DNA from: Sulfurimonas sp. UBA6014
Lineage (GTDB): Bacteria > Campylobacterota > Campylobacteria > Campylobacterales > Sulfurimonadaceae
Reading direction: 5' to 3'
NCBI GenBank assembly: GCA_002428085.1
Contig: DJAA01000041.1
Span: forward strand, 1 to 47,457
Length of the DNA: 47,457 bases
This document shows positions 42,939 to 47,457 of this stretch, piece by piece. Below the pieces are notes generated by a model. The model did no database searches and was not told the origin of the DNA. It worked only from the letters and a program-made list of their open reading frames with translations. Each line of letters opens with the position of its first letter. Position 1 is the first letter of the stretch. The position numbers and the translations under genes were made by a program.

Positions 42939-42966
42939 CGTCACATAAGATAAAAAGGGATAAATT

Positions 42967-44202
42967 ATGAATTATTTTGAAGAGTATTGTACCGAATTTG
43001 TCCAGAATATTGGGAGTAAAGAGGGGGCTGTAAGTCCTGCACTTATAAATTCAGCCTCTTTTGCTTATGGGACTCCAGAAATAGCAGAGGGGATTTTCGA
43101 TGGAAGTATCAAAAAACCGCTGTACTCAAGGATGGGTAACCCTACCACAGCAAAGCTTGAAACCATTATGGCGCACATGGACGGCGGTATCGGTGCAGTT
43201 GCAACAAGTTCAGGGATGGGAGCCACAGCGCTTGCTTGTATGTCCCTTTTGGCAAGTGGTCATGAGGTTATCTCTGTAGGTGGGCTTTTTGGAGGAACGT
43301 ACTCTTTTTTTAGTGAAACACTCACACGATTTGGAATCAAAACACATTTTTTTGATGTAGATGAGTTTGAAAACATTCAAAACGCTATCAATGAACATAC
43401 AAAAATTATCTTTTTAGAGAGTGTGGGCAATCCCAACATGAGACTCCCTGACATCAAAAAAATAGCCCAAATAGCAAACAATGCAGGAGTTGTACTGATA
43501 GTTGATAACACCACAACTCCCATGAGCATTTTGCCCCTAAAACTTGGCGCCGATATAGTAGTTTACTCCACTACAAAAGTCATCTGTGGCAACGCCTCTG
43601 CGCTTGGCGGTTGTGTCGTTTTTCGCTCTATCGGTCATGGTGAAGACAAATTTAAAACACCTAGATACCCAGAGGTGCACAAATTCATCAAAGGTGTAGG
43701 GGAAATGGCACTCATTGCAAATGCAAAAAAAAGAGTTTTACGAGATTTTGGCATGAGTGCCAATGCAAATGCAAGCTACCTCACCATGCTAGGACTCGAG
43801 ACACTTCCACTTCGGATGGACAGAATCGTAAAGAGCGTCACTACCATAGCAAAAGAACTCAGTGAAAATGGGCTCAATGTAAACCATCCAAGCTTAAAAA
43901 CGCATCCCCATCATGAGAGATATATAAGGGACTTTAAAAATGGCTGCGGAACACTTTTGACCATCGACATGGGGACAAAAGAGAGAGCTTACGCATTTTT
44001 GAACAAAACAAAATTGGCAACTATTACGGCAAATATTGGGGATAGCAGAACTTTAGCACTCCATATGGCATCAACTATTTACAGAGATTTTGATACAGAT
44101 ACAAGAAAATTTCTTGGTATCACAGATGGTTTGATTCGTGTCTCCATAGGACTTGAGAGCCCAAAAGAGATTATTGAAGATTTTTTAGCCGCCGCACACT
44201 AA
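42967..44202 (+). CDS. Cys/Met-metabolism PLP enzyme, probable O-acetyl/succinyl-homoserine sulfhydrylase
   Basis: A 411-residue fold-type I enzyme of the trans-sulfuration family. PLP contacts are Y53 and R55 (YSRMGNPT), D180 (VLIVDNT) and the Schiff-base K204 in STTKVICG. FGGTYSFF at 108-115 has glycine where methionine gamma-lyases carry a reactive cysteine, and GGTY is usual in homoserine sulfhydrylases (MetY, MetZ). So direct sulfhydrylation to homocysteine is the likely role; the acyl donor is not known. The ATG follows AAAAAGGGA. It is 12 bases before clpS and may share its promoter. Confidence 0.85.
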   Translation: MNYFEEYCTEFVQNIGSKEGAVSPALINSASFAYGTPEIAEGIFDGSIKKPLYSRMGNPTTAKLETIMAHMDGGIGAVATSSGMGATALACMSLLASGHEVISVGGLFGGTYSFFSETLTRFGIKTHFFDVDEFENIQNAINEHTKIIFLESVGNPNMRLPDIKKIAQIANNAGVVLIVDNTTTPMSILPLKLGADIVVYSTTKVICGNASALGGCVVFRSIGHGEDKFKTPRYPEVHKFIKGVGEMALIANAKKRVLRDFGMSANANASYLTMLGLETLPLRMDRIVKSVTTIAKELSENGLNVNHPSLKTHPHHERYIRDFKNGCGTLLTIDMGTKERAYAFLNKTKLATITANIGDSRTLALHMASTIYRDFDTDTRKFLGITDGLIRVSIGLESPKEIIEDFLAAAH

Positions 44203-44214
44203 AAGTAGGAAATT

Positions 44215-44514
44215 ATGGCAACGCATACAGATTTAGATATAAAAGATGAAGTAAAACTTCAATATCCAAAAAAATATAAAGTTTTTATCCTTAATGACAA
44301 TTACACTTCCATGGATTTTGTAGTGGATGTTTTAATGAGTATTTTTCATAAAAGCTATGAAGAATCTGAAGCGATTATGCTTGAAGTGCATAAAAGCCAG
44401 AAGGGATTGTGTGGCGTTTATACCCACGAGATAGCCCAAACAAAAGTGATGCAAGTCCACAACAAAGCCCGTGAACATGGCTTTCCCTTAAAATCCACCA
44501 TGGAAGAAGAATAA
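44215..44514 (+). CDS. clpS: ATP-dependent Clp protease adaptor ClpS
   Basis: It binds proteins that begin with Leu, Phe, Trp or Tyr and hands them to ClpAP. The 99-residue protein has a disordered N-terminal tail (about 1-20), then the core with LNDNYTSMDFVVDVL (N-degron pocket) and VHKSQKGLCGVYTHEIAQTK. The clpA ATG overlaps the clpS stop by one base. It is the usual first gene of clpS-clpA-aat. Confidence 0.95.
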   Translation: MATHTDLDIKDEVKLQYPKKYKVFILNDNYTSMDFVVDVLMSIFHKSYEESEAIMLEVHKSQKGLCGVYTHEIAQTKVMQVHNKAREHGFPLKSTMEEE

Positions 44515-46691
44515 TGATTAGTCCACAACTCAATGAAATTTTTCAAAAATCAATTATATATGCAACAAAACTCCGTCATGAGTATTTAACCATCGAACAT
44601 GTATTTTACTTTTTACTCAGGTCAAAAGATGGCGCCACTATCATCGACAGTTGTGGTGGTGATGTCAAAAAAATGCAAGAAGCGCTCAAAGATTATATGG
44701 ATGCAAATATGCAGATCCTTCCTCCGAGTGCAAAAAAAGACCCTCATGAGAGCGTTGCATTATCCCGCTTGGTTGACACTATGATACAACACATTCAAAG
44801 CGCAGGTCAGACAAGTGCCGATATCGGCGATCTCCTTGCTGCGATTTATGACGAGGAGAGCACATTTAGCTACTTACTTTTAGATGCTTATAATATTTCC
44901 AGAGTTGACATTTTAGAAGTGATTTCTCATCAAGACGAGGAAGAAAAAAATGAGGACTCTTTTTTAGCTAAATATAGCATAAACCTTTTAGAAAAAGCAA
45001 AAAAAGGCAAAATTGATCCAGTCATTGGCAGAGAAGCTGAAATTACTAGAGTTATCCAAATACTTTGCCGAAGAAAAAAGAATAACCCTATTTTAGTTGG
45101 AGAAGCAGGAGTTGGCAAAACAGCCATAGCTGAAGGTTTAGCCCTTAAAATTGCCACCAAAGAGGTTCCTCAAATCATCCAAAATGCTGAGCTTTTTGCC
45201 CTTGACATGAGCGCACTTCTTGCTGGCACAAAGTATAGAGGCGATTTTGAAAAGAGGCTCAAAGGTGTCATGGATGAACTTAAATTGCATCCAAATGCCA
45301 TTCTTTTTATAGATGAAATTCATACGCTCATTGGCGCGGGAGCAACAAGTGGAACGATGGACGCAGCAAATCAACTCAAGCCTATTTTAGCCTCAGGAGA
45401 GATGAAATGTATGGGAGCTACGACCTTTAGTGAATACAGAAACGGTTTTGAAAAAGATAAAGCCCTCAGCAGAAGATTTTCAAAAGTAAACATAGAAGAG
45501 CCCTCTGCACAAAACACCTATCTTATTTTACAAGGGCTTAGAAGCAGATATGAAAAGCATCATGATATTGAATACACAAATGCAGCTCTAAGAACTGCAG
45601 TAGAGCTCTCTAAAAGATATATAACTGATAGATTTTTACCTGATAAAGCTATAGATCTAATCGATGAAACCGCAGCTTCATTTCATCTCAAAAAAGAAAA
45701 AAAACGTAAAGTTACCTCCGCAGATATTGAAAAAACTATCTCGAGTATTCTAGGCATCTCAAGCTCAAAAATCACCAAAGATGAAACCGTTTCTCTGATG
45801 TCTCTTGAAGAGGATTTAAAACTCAAAGTCATTGGGCAAGAAGAGGCCGTTCAAGAGGTAAGCAAGGCGATTAAAATATCAAAAGCTGGTTTAACCCCTG
45901 CAAATAAACCTATTGCATCATTTTTATTTTTGGGACCCACTGGTGTCGGAAAAACAGAGCTAGCAATCTCACTCAGCAAGGTACTTGGCGTCCATTTTGA
46001 ACGTTTTGACATGAGTGAATATATGGAAAAACATGCCCTTAGCAGACTTGTTGGGGCACCTCCAGGGTATGTTGGATTTGATCAAGGGGGACTTTTAACG
46101 GAAGCTATCAAAAAACATCCTTATACAGTTTTATTGTTAGATGAAATCGAAAAAGCTCATCCCGATTTAGTCAATATTTTACTTCAAATCATGGATAACG
46201 CAACACTCACCGACAACAACGGTTACAAAGCCAATTTTCAAAATGTCATCCTCATCATGACGTCCAACATCGGAGCAACTGCAAGAGGTGTCATGGGCTT
46301 TCATAAAGATATTTCACTCTCAAAAAATGAAGAGCTTAAATCATTTTTCACCCCTGAATTTAGAAATAGGCTTGACACCGTTGTTGAGTTTAAACAGTTA
46401 AATATACAAACATTAAGGGCAATCGTTTCTAAATTTATCCATGAACTCAATAAAGATCTTAAAAAGAAAAAAATAACCCTCACAACAACCCAAGAAGCCA
46501 TAGATTTCATGGCAACATCTACTTACTCTCCAGAGATGGGGGCAAGACCACTTAAGAGATTTATCCAAGACAATATAACGAATAAACTCAGTGATGAGAT
46601 ACTCTTTGGAAAATTAAAAAACGGCGGAGAAGTTCATGTAACATTTGATGATGCATTAAAACTGGAGTATAAAACGTCAAGTGATTCCTAA
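44514..46691 (+). CDS. clpA: ATP-dependent Clp protease ATP-binding subunit ClpA
   Basis: The AAA+ unfoldase that feeds ClpP. The 725-residue protein has an N-terminal ClpS-binding domain (about 1-145), AAA1 with Walker A GEAGVGKT (about 200) and Walker B ILFIDEIHT, and AAA2 with GPTGVGKT (about 482) and VLLLDEIEKAHP. The ClpP-docking loop reads MGF (VMGFHKD) where E. coli ClpA has IGL; this is a mild variant. No ClpB-type middle domain is present, so it is ClpA not ClpB or ClpC. clpP is not in the window. Confidence 0.96.
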   Translation: MISPQLNEIFQKSIIYATKLRHEYLTIEHVFYFLLRSKDGATIIDSCGGDVKKMQEALKDYMDANMQILPPSAKKDPHESVALSRLVDTMIQHIQSAGQTSADIGDLLAAIYDEESTFSYLLLDAYNISRVDILEVISHQDEEEKNEDSFLAKYSINLLEKAKKGKIDPVIGREAEITRVIQILCRRKKNNPILVGEAGVGKTAIAEGLALKIATKEVPQIIQNAELFALDMSALLAGTKYRGDFEKRLKGVMDELKLHPNAILFIDEIHTLIGAGATSGTMDAANQLKPILASGEMKCMGATTFSEYRNGFEKDKALSRRFSKVNIEEPSAQNTYLILQGLRSRYEKHHDIEYTNAALRTAVELSKRYITDRFLPDKAIDLIDETAASFHLKKEKKRKVTSADIEKTISSILGISSSKITKDETVSLMSLEEDLKLKVIGQEEAVQEVSKAIKISKAGLTPANKPIASFLFLGPTGVGKTELAISLSKVLGVHFERFDMSEYMEKHALSRLVGAPPGYVGFDQGGLLTEAIKKHPYTVLLLDEIEKAHPDLVNILLQIMDNATLTDNNGYKANFQNVILIMTSNIGATARGVMGFHKDISLSKNEELKSFFTPEFRNRLDTVVEFKQLNIQTLRAIVSKFIHELNKDLKKKKITLTTTQEAIDFMATSTYSPEMGARPLKRFIQDNITNKLSDEILFGKLKNGGEVHVTFDDALKLEYKTSSDS

Positions 46692-47403
46692 AATAAATAA
46701 ACATGAGCTCATTTTTCCACATGCCAATGAAGCAGATGAAGATGGCATTGTTGCTTGGGGAGGCGATTTAGCCCCTTCTAGACTCATAAAAGCATACAAA
46801 AATGGAATTTTTCCATGGTATGGAAAAAATGACCCTATCCTCTGGTGGTCACCAAATCCTAGGTTAATTATGGAACTTAATGACTTTAAACTAAGTCGCT
46901 CACTTAGTAAAAGTATAAAAAAATTTCATTATAAATTTGATATAAATTTTTCAGAAGTTATAAACAAATGTGCCTCATTTCCAAGAAAAGGTCAAAATGC
47001 AACATGGATAATCCCAGAGGTCATTGAAGCATATGAAACACTTCATGCTATGGGTGTAGCACACTCAATCGCAAGTTACAAAGACGACATATTGGTGGGT
47101 GGATTATACGGCATTGTAGTAGGAAAAGTATTTTGTGGAGAATCCATGTTTGCAGATATCCCTGATGCTTCTAAAGCGGCCTATGCAGTTTTAATCCAAC
47201 ATCTCAAACATTGGGGATACGATTTTATCGACTGCCAGGTACCGACAAAACATTTAAAAAGTTTAGGTGCAAAAGAAGTAACAAGAGAATATTTTTTAAG
47301 TAGGTTAGAAAAAGTACATTTAGATACCATAGAACACTATTGGGAAGTAAATAAATTATTATACACTCAAGATTTAACAAACAGCAAAGGAATAATAAAA
47401 TAA
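46681..47403 (+). CDS. aat: Leucyl/phenylalanyl-tRNA-protein transferase
   Basis: It adds Leu or Phe to proteins beginning with Lys or Arg, creating N-degrons for ClpS-ClpA. The 240-residue protein has FPHANEADEDGIVAWGGDL, NGIFPWY, LWWSPNPR and a GGLYGIVVGKVFCGESMF core, all diagnostic. The start is GTG at 46681, overlapping clpA by 11 bases. With clpS and clpA it forms a complete recognition and unfolding set for the N-degron pathway. The C-terminus is about 15 residues longer than the motif core but looks normal. Only AT-rich, purine-biased sequence follows to the window end. Confidence 0.96.
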   Translation: MIPKINKHELIFPHANEADEDGIVAWGGDLAPSRLIKAYKNGIFPWYGKNDPILWWSPNPRLIMELNDFKLSRSLSKSIKKFHYKFDINFSEVINKCASFPRKGQNATWIIPEVIEAYETLHAMGVAHSIASYKDDILVGGLYGIVVGKVFCGESMFADIPDASKAAYAVLIQHLKHWGYDFIDCQVPTKHLKSLGAKEVTREYFLSRLEKVHLDTIEHYWEVNKLLYTQDLTNSKGIIK

Positions 47404-47457
47404 AAAAGGAAAAAGTAATTAAAGAGAAGAAATAATAAGAAGAAATAAACGATTAAA

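Noticed and set aside
42833..42966. SAM or methionine riboswitch ahead of the sulfhydrylase gene
   Set aside because: No known SAM riboswitch core or terminator switch was recognised; the structure is explained by the dispersed two-hairpin repeat.
42967..44202. Methionine gamma-lyase
   Set aside because: The reactive cysteine position of these lyases is glycine here (FGGTY), which fits homoserine sulfhydrylases better.

Overview
The window is a gene-dense, low-GC chromosomal segment from a member of the Campylobacterota (Epsilonproteobacteria). It most resembles a free-living, sulfur-metabolising relative of Sulfurimonas or Sulfuricurvum rather than a host-adapted Campylobacter or Helicobacter. 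Three things support this. First, gene order recalled from Campylobacter jejuni and Helicobacter pylori is kept: ctpA-purC-purS-purQ-hypothetical-plsC-crcB, tal/rplY/pth/LptFG-permease/lysA/HAD/pheA/hisC/fliF/fliG/fliH/dxs, and clpS-clpA-aat. Second, the dUTPase is of the dimeric all-alpha type. Third, a PsrB/PsrC-like membrane oxidoreductase, several HQWRQPL or hybrid kinases and c-di-GMP enzymes indicate respiratory and signalling versatility. The genus is an inference. No rRNA, tRNA, prophage, CRISPR array or complete insertion sequence was seen.

Layout. 1-1522 (minus): 4Fe-4S and NrfD/PsrC-like subunits of a respiratory oxidoreductase, with the second gene cut by the window edge. 1824-5823 (plus): a signalling operon made of an HD-GYP response regulator, a Sco-like thiol/copper protein and a membrane hybrid histidine kinase. 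5872-8716 (minus): a DUF2231 membrane protein, then aroK, a periplasmic thioredoxin-like protein and hisD. 8974-14073 (plus): ctpA, purCSQ, a SH3-tailed membrane protein, plsC and the fluoride channel crcB. 14078-15337 (minus): an orphan ABC ATPase and dut. 15431-15561: a MITE-like inverted repeat, followed by an unlisted 58-residue four-cysteine gene at 15585-15761. 15764-19688 (minus): an overlapping four-gene ovothiol operon, ovoA-ovoB-small ORF-flavin split-barrel protein. 19720-20445 (plus): a PgeF/YfiH protein, possibly leaderless.

20450-42805 is an unbroken minus-strand run of 19 genes with very small gaps. In transcription order it holds bioD, pyrB, pabB, a histidine kinase, a membrane protein, tal, a PilT-like ATPase, rplY, pth, an LptF/G permease, lysA, a HAD protein, pheA, hisC, fliF, fliG, fliH, dxs and a 1219-residue CBS-PAS-GGDEF-EAL protein. 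42967-47403 (plus): a homoserine sulfhydrylase-type enzyme, then clpS-clpA-aat, the bacterial N-degron system.

Most genes are housekeeping. The parts most worth a second look are the four-gene ovothiol operon, the HD-GYP/Sco/His-rich kinase operon, and a two-hairpin dispersed repeat present twice in opposite orientation (6436-6484 and 42892-42938) with a compensatory base pair. Others are the MITE-like element, the small cysteine protein, a HAD protein whose first motif lacks the second aspartate, and the possible leaderless promoter between ovoA and pgeF.
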